Positions 15,713-24,535 of a stretch of 64,000 nt of DNA are shown here, piece by piece. Every line of letters starts with the position of its first letter. The first letter of the stretch is position 1. A program made the position numbers and the translations under genes. Under the pieces are notes generated by a model that saw only the letters and a program-made list of their open reading frames with translations, was not told the DNA's origin and made no database searches. The stretch spans positions 340,127-404,126 of the forward strand of contig NZ_JAIWJY010000004.1 in NCBI RefSeq assembly GCF_028829235.1, read 5' to 3'. The stretch is from Tenacibaculum larymnensis. Lineage in GTDB: Bacteria > Bacteroidota > Bacteroidia > Flavobacteriales > Flavobacteriaceae.

Positions 15713-16504
15713 ATGAAAAGATTAAGAAACACAGCGATATATTATATCATTTTTGGAGCTTTACTAACTGTTAGTTTTTTCTTTTTTAAACTATGGCCTA
15801 TTTCAATATTAGGAATATTACTTCTACTATTCTACCTTATTTTAAGGTTTGGTTTTAAAAAGAAAAACATAAAAAATAATTTAACAAAACAGCAACTCAT
15901 TTTATGGGATGCTTTTTTAATCCTTTTTCCTTTTATATATGTTATTCTTTTTAGCTGGTATGTATGGAGACCATACAACCAAGCTATTATTTTACCTAAA
16001 AACTATGAAGGTATTGTAGCTGTACAGTATAATATACCTGATGGGCAAGCAAAAGAATGGACTGGAGGTTTTTTAGGCATAGGTGCTTCTCGACTAATTA
16101 AAGTAGATAGCACTGGTATGGCTAAATCGCAATTTACATATCATAACAATGCTATACCTTTTCTTGGGGCACAACAACATAGTTCTCCTAAAGGACTAAA
16201 GATTTATTATGAAGATGATTTAGATAATGAGATTAAAGAAGCTTCTTTTTTTAAATGGGAAAATAAACAAGATAGTGTATATATATATAAAGAGGGAGTA
16301 GACTTCTATTATCCACTTCTATTATTTACTGTAACAACGCCTAATAAATATTATGACTATTATCTAACTGAAGAAGAAATGATTGAACGCTACAGAGAAA
16401 AATATAATAGAGAACCTTCTAAAGGAGAATTTTTTGATACTCGAATATTAAGAAAGGAATTTCAGCATTATTATGAATTACAAAACTATCATCACAAAAA
16501 ATAA
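15713..16504 (+). CDS. Membrane protein of unknown function
   Basis: This 263-residue protein has three hydrophobic segments in its first 90 residues (about 9-26, 28-46 and 65-85). A soluble part then begins NQAIILPKNYEGIVAVQYNIPDGQ, resembling the DUF6843-like beta domain of some bacteroidetal membrane proteins; I am not certain of that family. The C-terminus is rich in Tyr and charged residues. The next gene starts 3 bp after its stop, so the two are co-translated and may act as a pair. Confidence 0.6.
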   Translation: MKRLRNTAIYYIIFGALLTVSFFFFKLWPISILGILLLLFYLILRFGFKKKNIKNNLTKQQLILWDAFLILFPFIYVILFSWYVWRPYNQAIILPKNYEGIVAVQYNIPDGQAKEWTGGFLGIGASRLIKVDSTGMAKSQFTYHNNAIPFLGAQQHSSPKGLKIYYEDDLDNEIKEASFFKWENKQDSVYIYKEGVDFYYPLLLFTVTTPNKYYDYYLTEEEMIERYREKYNREPSKGEFFDTRILRKEFQHYYELQNYHHKK

Positions 16505-16507
16505 AAC

Positions 16508-17368
16508 ATGCTACCAATAATCATAAAATTTCAAGCATTTATACCTAAATCATTAGGAAAACCTTTATTAAGTTATTTTCAAAACTCAGAACATTTTAAT
16601 TCTTTAACCAACAAGGAAGAGTTTGTTAGAAAAATCAGAAATATAGATTCTAAAGGTTTTACTTGGCTTCCAGAACCTGGAAATAGTTTTAGTAATAAAT
16701 ATTATGCTACTGATAGCGTAGAAATGTATCACCACCATAGTGAACATTCAACACGTTTAGCCATAGAAATGATAATTGAACCTAAAAAAATAGGAAATTA
16801 TAATTTTTATAATGAAATATTTAAACACCCTGAACATAAAAAAGGAAAAGGAAATCCATTTAATCAACACTCAGGAGAAAGCCATCAAGTATGTGCCTAT
16901 ATAAAAAAAGTTCCTGAACTAGTAGATACTGGAACTACATTTATTCAAACTGGGCACCACTACGTAGGTGTTTGTAGTAATACTATTTCTCATGATCGTT
17001 CTGATGAGCTTCCATTAAACGTAGATATACAAAATTCGTTATCAGGTACATATTTTCATGAATCAGGAACGGTTCTTAACAATGATACAACTACTATAAA
17101 AGTATCTGCTTCTGCTGGTTATCCTTTTGCTGAACCATTTTCTCCTAATATTGATTTTGAATTAGAATTTATATTGTATAAAAATTTAGCAAATAAATCG
17201 CTTAGTATAAGCGTAAAAGGTTTTCATAATAATTTTCCTGCCTATGAACTTATTGTAAACCGTAATGTTGCATACTCTCACAACCCTTCTCATTATGGAC
17301 ATGCAGGTCCAGGTCTTATCAATTTAAATACAAGAAAATATTTTAATGTAAACAATTGTAGTCTGTAA
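16508..17368 (+). CDS. Unknown His/Asn-rich protein
   Basis: This 286-residue protein is not recognised. It has no signal peptide. His-rich stretches stand out: MYHHHSEHSTR at 78-88, HPEHKKGKGNPFNQHSGESHQ at about 117-137, TGHHYVG, and SHNPSHYGHAGPGLINL near the end. The opening KFQAFIPKSLGKPL and the closing block recall DUF3238-like proteins that occur near toxins, but the match is weak. It follows the membrane protein by 3 bp. The clustered histidines suggest metal binding. A toxin-protector pair with the preceding gene is possible but unproven. Confidence 0.5.
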   Translation: MLPIIIKFQAFIPKSLGKPLLSYFQNSEHFNSLTNKEEFVRKIRNIDSKGFTWLPEPGNSFSNKYYATDSVEMYHHHSEHSTRLAIEMIIEPKKIGNYNFYNEIFKHPEHKKGKGNPFNQHSGESHQVCAYIKKVPELVDTGTTFIQTGHHYVGVCSNTISHDRSDELPLNVDIQNSLSGTYFHESGTVLNNDTTTIKVSASAGYPFAEPFSPNIDFELEFILYKNLANKSLSISVKGFHNNFPAYELIVNRNVAYSHNPSHYGHAGPGLINLNTRKYFNVNNCSL

Positions 17369-17518
17369 GTTATTAGACTTTTAGCATAATTTAGAATAGA
17401 CTATTTAATGATATTGATTTTTTTATAGGTATTAATCCTAGTACTATTTATAAGCCAAAACCGCTATGATTCATACCCAAACAAACGTAAAAAACTATAA
17501 CTGAATAAAAAACTTTAA

Positions 17519-17806
17519 ATGTTTATAATTAATCTGACTTATAAAACAGAACTAAAAAAAATTGACCACTTTCTTAATGAGCATGTTGAATTTCTAAATG
17601 AGCAATATGAATTAGGACATTTTATAGCTTCTGGACGAAAAACACCAAGAACAGGCGGAGTAATATTATCGAATGTCAAATCTAAATCTGAATTGGAGAA
17701 GATTATAGAAAAAGACCCTTTCAAGAAAAATAAATTAGCAGACTATGAACTGACTGAATTTGCACCGAGTAAAACTTGTGAAGAATTGAAGTTCTTAATG
17801 GAATAA
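17519..17806 (+). CDS. YciI-family protein
   Basis: This 95-residue protein fits the YciI/dimeric alpha-beta barrel family: NEHVEFLNEQYELGHFIASG with the conserved histidine, followed by EKDPFKKNKLADYELTEF with the conserved Asp of the DPF motif. Length is normal. Such proteins may be small enzymes or sensors of reactive compounds; the exact role is unknown. It lies in the module between repeats C and D, 150 bp after the unknown gene and 44 bp before the hydrolase. Confidence 0.82.
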   Translation: MFIINLTYKTELKKIDHFLNEHVEFLNEQYELGHFIASGRKTPRTGGVILSNVKSKSELEKIIEKDPFKKNKLADYELTEFAPSKTCEELKFLME

Positions 17807-17850
17807 AAGAATACGAACACACAATAAGTTTATTATATATAAAAATTACT

Positions 17851-18864
17851 ATGAAATTAATTCTAAAAACCTTCAAATGGATAGGTATATTTTTAGCTGG
17901 AATTATATTACTGCTAATAGTATCAGGAGCATGTTACCGATTGTTTAGTTCAAAACCTGTTCCTCCAGGAAAATTAGTTGATGTTAATGGAACAAAACTT
18001 CATATAAGAGCTGAAGGTGAAAAAAACGATTTACCAACTGTTATTCTTGAAGCAGGTGCAAACAGTCATACAGATATGCTTCATTGGATTGCGGAAGGGT
18101 TGAAGAAAAATATGAGAGTAATACGCTATGATAGAGAAGGAAAATGGTTTAGCGAATCAAGTAAAGATAGTATTACATCAGAATTTTATGCCCACCAATT
18201 ACACAAATTACTTGAGAAAAATGGAGAAAAGCCTCCTTATATCTTAGTTGGTCATTCTATGGGTGGGTCCTACAATCAAATATTCAGAGATCTGTATCCA
18301 AATGAAGTAAAAGGAATGGTCTTCTTAGATTCGAGCCACCCTAGACAATGGGAACGACTAGCTCAAAATGAATTAATTCCCAAAGAACAAATTAACTTAT
18401 TAAAATTTATTGCAGTTATTTCAGATATGGGTATAAGAGGAATCTATAATAAAATAACTAGCCCTAAGGCTAAAAATGATGGCTTACCTAAAGATTGTCA
18501 TATCCGTAACCTTAATCTTGCTTGTTATTCAGGTAAGGTTTATCATAGGTACCTAAAAGAAAACCGCATCAATGATGATATACTTAAGCGAGCAGGTCAA
18601 GCAAAAAGTTTAGATTCATTACCTATTTTGGTTTTTACCGCAACAGAACAGTTTAGAGAGTCTCAAAAAGAAAGATATAGAAAGAATGGTATTGATCCTG
18701 ACAAACAAACTCAATTATGGTTAGATATACAAAAAGAACTGGCGAAACTATCTGCTAATAGCAAACAATTTGTTATTGAATCAAATCATGGTACTATAAT
18801 TACCAAAAAGGAAAACGCTGATATAATTAATAAAGAAATACTTTTAATGGTGGAAAAAAATTGA
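17851..18864 (+). CDS. Alpha/beta hydrolase, membrane-anchored
   Basis: This 337-residue protein has an N-terminal transmembrane helix (about 8-27, KWIGIFLAGIILLLIVSGACY). An alpha/beta hydrolase domain follows: VILEAGANSHTD (oxyanion region), YDREGKWFSE, and the nucleophile elbow VGHSMGGSYNQ (Ser about 136). A late SNHGTII supplies the probable catalytic His. The C-terminal region includes a lid-like insertion (RIYN...KAKNDGLPKDCH). The substrate is unknown. It is the last gene of the module before repeat D. Confidence 0.8.
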   Translation: MKLILKTFKWIGIFLAGIILLLIVSGACYRLFSSKPVPPGKLVDVNGTKLHIRAEGEKNDLPTVILEAGANSHTDMLHWIAEGLKKNMRVIRYDREGKWFSESSKDSITSEFYAHQLHKLLEKNGEKPPYILVGHSMGGSYNQIFRDLYPNEVKGMVFLDSSHPRQWERLAQNELIPKEQINLLKFIAVISDMGIRGIYNKITSPKAKNDGLPKDCHIRNLNLACYSGKVYHRYLKENRINDDILKRAGQAKSLDSLPILVFTATEQFRESQKERYRKNGIDPDKQTQLWLDIQKELAKLSANSKQFVIESNHGTIITKKENADIINKEILLMVEKN

Positions 18865-18948
18865 AAAATAAAATCGTAAGTAAAATATTATATAGCCACA
18901 TTACAATGGATTCGAAATTCACCTATCACAGCTCAAAAACACCATTTT

Positions 18949-19035
18949 AACCGTACATTTTTGTACGGTTTTTTATTTTGTTTTATCTTGGCTAGCGCTA
19001 ATAAAAAAAACAAAAATTGCTAAAAACTTCCGCTT
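18949..19035 (+). repeat. Module-border repeat, copy D
   Basis: A perfect CCGTAC...GTACGG hairpin with T-run, then ATTTTGTTTTATCTTGGCT, AGCGCTAATAAAAAAAAC and AAAAATTGCTAAAAACTTCC. It resembles copy A in the GGCTAGCGCT part and copy C in the first half. A further short identity with copy A, TGTATATAAAC, occurs in the downstream leader. It precedes the hydrolase gene by about 100 bp. Confidence 0.8.
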
Positions 19036-19129
19036 ATCATACCATAAAAGGAATATAACAGTAAATTTATTCTGTATATAAACTAGTAGTAGCAATACAT
19101 TCTAAATTCAAGTAAGAAATAACCCACTT

Positions 19130-20038
19130 ATGAAACATATCAGTCTCCTTTTACTATTTTTATGTATAACTTTAATTGGTTGTAATAAATTAGGTAAGCA
19201 AAAAAGCATCTCAGTTACTCAAGCAAAAGTCGAATCAATAGATTCAATAAAAACAAAAGATGTAACATTTGAGAGTGAAGGGGTTACTTTGGCTGGTACA
19301 ATTTACACCCCAAAAAAACCTCATGCTTCTGTTGTTATAGTACACGGTTCTGATAGTGTTCCGAGAATGACCAAATTCGCTGAATTATTAGCTAAAAATA
19401 ACATTTTAGTATTTACTTACGATAAACGTGGTGTTGGAGAATCAGGTGGAATTTATGCAGGACCTGAAGTAGGTACGAACAATATTAGTACAGATAATCT
19501 TGATTTATTAGCAAAAGATGCAAGTGCAGCTGTAAATTTGATTCAACAAGAAAATAAAAGTCTACCTATTGGTTTATTAGGTTTTAGCCAAGCAGGTTGG
19601 ATAATTCCAATTGCTGCAAACAAAAATCCACGTGTAGAATTCATGGTATTGTTTAGTTGTCCTACTATTACAACTCTTGAACAGCTCAGGTTTCAATTTT
19701 ATACTAATGGAAATTCTGACTTTTGGAAAAATCATACCGAAGAAGATGCCAAACAACACACTAAAAATGATCCTGACAGATACCAATTTAAAGCTACTGA
19801 CCCTCTAGATGCTTTGAGTAATCTTTCAATTTCTGGTCTTTGGCTTTTTGGTGAAAAAGATATTCAGATACCTGCAAAATTGTGCATAGAAAACCTTAAT
19901 AACTTAAAATCTCAGAACAAACCTTTCGAACATGTTCTATTCCCTGCATTAGGTCATAACACTGGATATTCAGCCTCTAAAGAACCATTTAACATAGCAA
20001 TGAAATGGATAAAAAGAGAAGCTATAAAATTGCGCTAA
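19130..20038 (+). CDS. Alpha/beta hydrolase lipoprotein
   Basis: This 302-residue protein has a lipobox (CITLIGC, Cys18), so it is envelope-anchored. It shows an alpha/beta hydrolase fold: VVIVHGSDSVPR (oxyanion loop), FTYDKRGVGESGG, and the elbow GFSQAGW with the likely nucleophile Ser. FPALGHNTGYS supplies the catalytic His, and GEKDIQIP the acid. It resembles the dienelactone-hydrolase/serine-aminopeptidase type of family. It is 48 bp upstream of the metallo-beta-lactamase gene, so the two may be co-expressed. Confidence 0.8.
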   Translation: MKHISLLLLFLCITLIGCNKLGKQKSISVTQAKVESIDSIKTKDVTFESEGVTLAGTIYTPKKPHASVVIVHGSDSVPRMTKFAELLAKNNILVFTYDKRGVGESGGIYAGPEVGTNNISTDNLDLLAKDASAAVNLIQQENKSLPIGLLGFSQAGWIIPIAANKNPRVEFMVLFSCPTITTLEQLRFQFYTNGNSDFWKNHTEEDAKQHTKNDPDRYQFKATDPLDALSNLSISGLWLFGEKDIQIPAKLCIENLNNLKSQNKPFEHVLFPALGHNTGYSASKEPFNIAMKWIKREAIKLR

Positions 20039-20086
20039 TGACAATTTGAAGAACTAAATCAAAAAAACACTAATATACATACCTAA

Positions 20087-20845
20087 ATGAAAGCTGTAAT
20101 AAAAACTTTATTTATAATCTTAATTTCATTAACAGTTACAAGCTGTGACCATAAAAAAAATGATTCTTTTAAATCTAAAGAGGTTTATAAAACTAAAAAC
20201 CTGATTATCAAACAAATTTCTAAAAACTCATTTCAACATACCTCTTTTTTACAAACTGAAAGTTTCGGAAATGTTCCTTGTAACGGTTTAATTTTTAGCT
20301 ATAAGAATGAAGTTATAATTTTTGATACCCCAACAGATAACTCTACCTCAGAAGAGTTAATAAAATGGGTAAATGAAACTCTTGACTCAAAAATTAACGC
20401 AATTATTCCAACTCATTTTCATGATGATTGTTTAGGTGGATTAAAGGCATTTCACCAACATCAAATTCCTTCTCATTCATATTATAAAACTATAGAGCTT
20501 GCTAAAGAAAATAATTCTGAAGCTCCACAAAACAGCTTTAAAGATTCTCTTATATTAAAAGTTGGTAATAAAGATATTATTGCAAAATATTTTGGAGAAG
20601 GACATACGAAAGATAACGTTGTTGGTTATTTCCCTTATGAAAATATTATGTTCGGAGGATGTTTAACAAAAACACTTAATGCCAGCAAAGGAAATTTAGC
20701 AGATGCCAATGTTTCAGAATGGTCTAATACTGTTGAAAAGATTAAACTAGAATACCCCAATATAAAAATTGTTGTTCCTGGACACGGAAAATATGGAGAT
20801 ATGAAGTTATTAGACTACACTATTAACTTATTCAAAACTGAATAA
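20087..20845 (+). CDS. Subclass B1 metallo-beta-lactamase
   Basis: This 252-residue lipoprotein (VTSC lipobox, Cys20) has the full zinc set of subclass B1 enzymes: His110-x-His112-x-Asp114 in THFHDD, His173 in GEGHTKDN, Cys192 in GGCL and His233 in PGHGK. The zinc-site Cys and the GGCL context separate it from B2 and B3 enzymes and from glyoxalase-like proteins. It is expected to hydrolyse carbapenems and other beta-lactams, as related chromosomal enzymes of flavobacteria do, but activity cannot be confirmed from sequence. Length is normal. It sits in the repeat-bounded module after the hydrolase lipoprotein gene. Confidence 0.88.
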   Translation: MKAVIKTLFIILISLTVTSCDHKKNDSFKSKEVYKTKNLIIKQISKNSFQHTSFLQTESFGNVPCNGLIFSYKNEVIIFDTPTDNSTSEELIKWVNETLDSKINAIIPTHFHDDCLGGLKAFHQHQIPSHSYYKTIELAKENNSEAPQNSFKDSLILKVGNKDIIAKYFGEGHTKDNVVGYFPYENIMFGGCLTKTLNASKGNLADANVSEWSNTVEKIKLEYPNIKIVVPGHGKYGDMKLLDYTINLFKTE

Positions 20846-20914
20846 AAAAGGCATCAACCAATAATATTTTTTAACAAAACTCTAAAAGTTAAATAAAAAG
20901 ATTATAGTTATTTA

Positions 20915-22081
20915 ATGAACTTAATTACAGACCATCCTTATATATCAACAATCATAATTATACTTATTTTGAATTCTATAATTAAAAAAATTACACGAGC
21001 TAAACATTCCCCACTTGTAAAAGTATCCTTGTTTATCATGGCTATAATTAGCCAAGCCTGTAGTCCTTTTGCAGGCCCCGTTGATAAATCCATTTCAGAT
21101 TCTTATTACTATTCAAAATCAAAAAGAAATATTTGTTATTCCCCTATGGGAAATTGGTTTGAACTGGGTAATACCAAAATAAATGCAGATGTTGAGAGTT
21201 TTAAAGTTTTAGGAAGAGATTTTGGGAAAGACAAAAATCATTTATTCTTTAAAACTCATATTATAGATAATGAAGTAGATACCGCTACTTTCTATGTTGA
21301 TGATGACAATTACATCTGTTTTGATAAAGACAATGTATATAGAGCTTTAAATTATTTACCTCACGACTTTACTCAAACCAACCAAGAAAAAAAGCATTTA
21401 TGGAAAGTTGCGAAAGCTAATCCGAAAACATTTCAAAAAATTGATAGCGACTGGTCTAAAGACGACAAACATTATTTTTATAATTACGTGCCTATTGATG
21501 TGGATTATAACTCTTTTACTATTTTAAATAAAAGCTTTACTAAAGACAAAAACCAAGTATATTCTTTAAAAAACTATGAATTACTAGCTTCTACAATAGA
21601 TCCTACTACAACAAAAAAAATCAATAGTAGATATATTGCAGATAATAACAATATTTATGATTTTCAAGAATATATAAATGGTGAAAAGGTAGATTCTCTC
21701 ACTTCTATACCTTACCAAAGCATTGATAATTTAACCATATTAGAAGATAAGTTTCTACTATTTGACAATAAGGTAATGTATGATGGAATTATAATTGAAA
21801 AAGCTGATGCTTCGTCTTTTCAAATCATTCAATTTCCTTATTCTAGAGACAAAAATCATGTGTTTTATCACGAAAATATTATAGAAAAAGCTGATCCAAA
21901 GACCTTTAGTATTTTTGAAACGTCTTATTACTCAAAAGATAAAAGTCACGTGTACGTATACGGTAAACTATTAAAAGGTGCTGATGTAGCTACTTTTGGA
22001 CCAGTAAATAAAAAACACTCATTATTATATAAAGATAAAAATCACACCTACAGAGGTGATGAAATTGTAAGAGATAACTAA
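20915..22081 (+). CDS. DKNYY-family protein
   Basis: This 388-residue protein has an N-terminal hydrophobic region and a possible lipobox-like QACSP at about 49. Repeats of the DKNYY type follow: KDKNHLFFK, DKDNVYRAL, KDDKHYFYN, KDKNQVYSL, RDKNHVFYH and KDKSHVYVYGKLLKGAD. These repeats define a family of unknown function that is common in Fusobacteria and Bacteroidota. The start codon is uncertain, because the signal region begins about 30 residues into the frame. It is 69 bp after the metallo-beta-lactamase gene; no functional link is evident. Confidence 0.75.
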   Translation: MNLITDHPYISTIIIILILNSIIKKITRAKHSPLVKVSLFIMAIISQACSPFAGPVDKSISDSYYYSKSKRNICYSPMGNWFELGNTKINADVESFKVLGRDFGKDKNHLFFKTHIIDNEVDTATFYVDDDNYICFDKDNVYRALNYLPHDFTQTNQEKKHLWKVAKANPKTFQKIDSDWSKDDKHYFYNYVPIDVDYNSFTILNKSFTKDKNQVYSLKNYELLASTIDPTTTKKINSRYIADNNNIYDFQEYINGEKVDSLTSIPYQSIDNLTILEDKFLLFDNKVMYDGIIIEKADASSFQIIQFPYSRDKNHVFYHENIIEKADPKTFSIFETSYYSKDKSHVYVYGKLLKGADVATFGPVNKKHSLLYKDKNHTYRGDEIVRDN

Positions 22082-22182
22082 AATTCAGCTTGTTATAAAA
22101 CAGCTATACAGCACATAATTAATTATTTAAAATGAAATTAATCATTTTTTTGTATTTTCATTTCCAATAAAATTACAAAACC

Positions 22183-23021
22183 ATGAAAAGCTTATTTAAC
22201 TCTACCCCCTTACAGTTTTATCTTTTTTAATATTCTTTTTATCATTTTCAGCAACTGCACAAGATACTGCTGATACAGTTATTATGATGGATGGAAAAGA
22301 AAGAAAAGGAAAAGTAACAGTCATTAATGATAGTGAAATTACATTCATTTTTACCGGTGAAACCTTAGAATATAAAATCAAACGAGCTAAAGTCAATAAA
22401 ATTATTTTTGCCAGCGGACGAACTCAATTAATTTCTGAAAAAGCAACAAAACAAAATACTCAAAGTACCTCAAACCTTGTTATTAGAAAAGGTAAAATGG
22501 CTGTACTTCCTTTTAAAGTTATAACTAATATGGCTTCAGTAGATAAAGAGGCCATTGGAAGACAAATTCAGACTGATTGTACTAATACCATAAAGAAGGA
22601 GTCACCTATGATTGAAGTTATAGACCCTAGAATTGTTAACGCTACTTTAGCTAAAAACAATATTTCTGTTAATCAGTTTGAAACAATGTTACCTAATGAG
22701 TTAGCTATTACACTTGGCGTTGAGCATGTAGTTTTTGGTTCTTATGATGTTGAAAATACAGGAACTAGAACCTCAGGATCTACGGTAACTACATACAAGT
22801 CAAAAAAAGACAGAAGTAAAAGAAAAGGAACAGCTATTAGTTCTGGTAGCTCATCTACTTCAGATACATATGACTCTAAGATTACAATGGATATATATAA
22901 TGATAAAGGCTCTAATATTTACTCTGTTTCTCGTAAACCATTTATGGCTGGTTTAGATAAATACCATAGTACAATTAAGTATTTAATTAAAAGAGCTCCA
23001 TTTGGTAGTAAGCATAAATAA
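22183..23021 (+). pseudogene. CsgG/LpoB-like secreted protein with frameshifted signal peptide
   Basis: The ATG at 22183 reads MKSLFNSTP and then meets a stop at 22228. The next frame continues LTVLSFLIFFLSFSATAQDTADTVI without a start codon before 22284, and stays open to 23021. The two frames join perfectly into a signal peptide if the C run at 22205-22209 had one more C. The mature part (about 265 residues) has GKMAVLPFKV, GRQIQTDCTNTI and EHVVFGSYDV, as in CsgG/LpoB-like lipid or curli-assembly-related folds. It may be a mutated gene, a phase-variable one or a base-calling error. Translation from 22284 would give a protein without a signal peptide. Confidence 0.65.
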
Positions 23022-23126
23022 AATAATAAGCTTTACATTAAAAGCCTCATAGGTTACACTATAAATAGCTTTTTTATACAAAGTATCTAAAAAATAAGTA
23101 ATTTTACTTGTATAAAAAGAGCTATA

Positions 23127-23522
23127 ATGAAATACGGATATACTATACTTTATGTTAAAAACGTAAAAGAAACTATTGACTTTTACGAAAAAGCTTTCGG
23201 TTTTACTTCAAAATTTATCACACCTGAAAATGATTATGGAGAATTAATTTCTGGAGAAACAACTATTGCTTTTGCTTCCTATGAATTGGAAAAATCTAAC
23301 TTTAAAGAAAAAACTGTAAAATCAAATACATCTAATAAACCTTTTGGAATAGAAATGGCTTTTGTATCAGAAAATATAGAAGTCGATTTTAAAAAAGCCA
23401 TTGACATGGGTGCTATTGAATTTGAACCACTCAAAGAAAAACCTTGGGGACAAAAGGCAGGTTATGTAAAAGACATTAATGGTTTCTTAATAGAAATTTG
23501 TAGCCCTATCAAAAATGAGTAA
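23127..23522 (+). CDS. VOC (glyoxalase/bleomycin-resistance) family protein
   Basis: This 131-residue cytosolic protein has the vicinal-oxygen-chelate pattern: GYTILYVKNVKETIDFYEKAFGF at the start, an early GELISG strand, and AGYVKDINGFLIEICSP at the end with the conserved Glu. Length is normal for a single-domain member with two VOC halves. The substrate is unknown; bleomycin-resistance-type binding and small enzyme roles are both possible. It lies in the module ahead of repeat E, about 105 bp after the CsgG-like gene. Confidence 0.82.
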   Translation: MKYGYTILYVKNVKETIDFYEKAFGFTSKFITPENDYGELISGETTIAFASYELEKSNFKEKTVKSNTSNKPFGIEMAFVSENIEVDFKKAIDMGAIEFEPLKEKPWGQKAGYVKDINGFLIEICSPIKNE

Positions 23523-23591
23523 TGTTTTTTAAAAAATTGTTGTTGATTATTAAAGGACTACTTGTAGTTACTGGTCACCTTCTTACTATAT

Positions 23592-23663
23592 CTTTTGTAG
23601 TTTTTTTATTTTATATTGGCTACCATTGATTAAAAGAACAAAATCACAAAAAACTTCTACATA
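23592..23663 (+). repeat. Module-border repeat, copy E (lacks the CCGTAC hairpin)
   Basis: TTTTTTTATTTTATATTGGCTACC matches the second half of the other copies, followed by TTAAAAGAACAAAATCAC and AAAAAACTTC. The CCGTAC...GTACGG stem is missing here. The copy ends shortly before the lipoprotein gene at 23678. Confidence 0.65.
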
Positions 23664-23677
23664 GATAATTAAAAATA

Positions 23678-24496
23678 ATGAAAAAAATTACGCTAGTATT
23701 ACTACTATTAACAATAACATTTTCTTGTAAAACAGAAAAAGCAACTGAAATAATCGTTATAGGAACTCTACATAAACCAGAACCTAATTTTAATTCAGAA
23801 ACACTCTTTAAAATATTAGAAGACGTAAAGCCTGATTTTATATTGCAAGAATTAGATTCTTCGTTTTTCACTTCTAATTTTAGATACAAAAATATTTCTA
23901 ATAGTAATGAAGATATGGCATCTGAAAAATATGTTAATAAGTATCCTTCAACAAAATTAAGACCTTATGAGTTTGAAGGACGAAATGAATATAGAATAAA
24001 CATAGGCTCTCGTCCTACTGATGGCTTAACCACAAAGTTATTAGACAGTTTAAACAAGGCTAATTTATTGTCTCCTACAGAGTCTGTAATTCATAATAAA
24101 TATAAAGCTCTTTTAGAACCTTTAATAGTATTAGCTTCTAAATCACCTGAAAACTTTAACAATCCTACAACAGATAGTATTTGTGCCGAAAGACAATATT
24201 ATCAATATAAAATGTTACCAAAAATAACCAGTGTAAGAGATGAATTTGCTACTCGTTTTCATACGAAACCAAATGGAGAAAAAATAAGTTACCGTGACGG
24301 ATTTCAGTTGGCTTGTGATTTTTGGGGTTTAAGAAATCAGACAATGGCTAAAAATATAATGCGAATTTCAGAACAAAACAAAGGAAAAAGAATTGTTGTA
24401 CTATGTGGATTCATGCACAGATATTACCTTTTGAGTGAATTAAAAAACCTAACCAAAGGAAAAGATATTATCTTAAAAGAGTTTTACGATTATTAA
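23678..24496 (+). CDS. DUF5694-like lipoprotein, function unknown
   Basis: This 272-residue protein has a lipobox (TFSC, Cys17). Its body starts EIIVIGTLHKPEPNFNSETLFKILEDVKPDFILQEL, which resembles the GTxHxP opening of TraB/PrgY/DUF5694-type proteins. A GFMHRYYLLSELK segment lies near the end (VVLCGFMHR). These proteins share a fold with putative metal-dependent hydrolases, but function is unknown. It is 40 bp upstream of the permease gene and follows repeat E. Confidence 0.6.
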   Translation: MKKITLVLLLLTITFSCKTEKATEIIVIGTLHKPEPNFNSETLFKILEDVKPDFILQELDSSFFTSNFRYKNISNSNEDMASEKYVNKYPSTKLRPYEFEGRNEYRINIGSRPTDGLTTKLLDSLNKANLLSPTESVIHNKYKALLEPLIVLASKSPENFNNPTTDSICAERQYYQYKMLPKITSVRDEFATRFHTKPNGEKISYRDGFQLACDFWGLRNQTMAKNIMRISEQNKGKRIVVLCGFMHRYYLLSELKNLTKGKDIILKEFYDY

Positions 24497-24535
24497 ATAT
24501 GATTTATTAGTAATATTAACTAACAGTCACTAACT

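Noticed and set aside
22284..23021. Normal gene starting at the methionine at 22284
   Set aside because: The frame just upstream encodes most of a signal peptide matching the ATG at 22183 in the next frame, so a frameshift explains the region better.
12539..23663. CRISPR array made of the border repeats
   Set aside because: Only five copies are separated by kilobases of protein genes, the repeats are of unequal length and carry terminators, and there are no cas genes.
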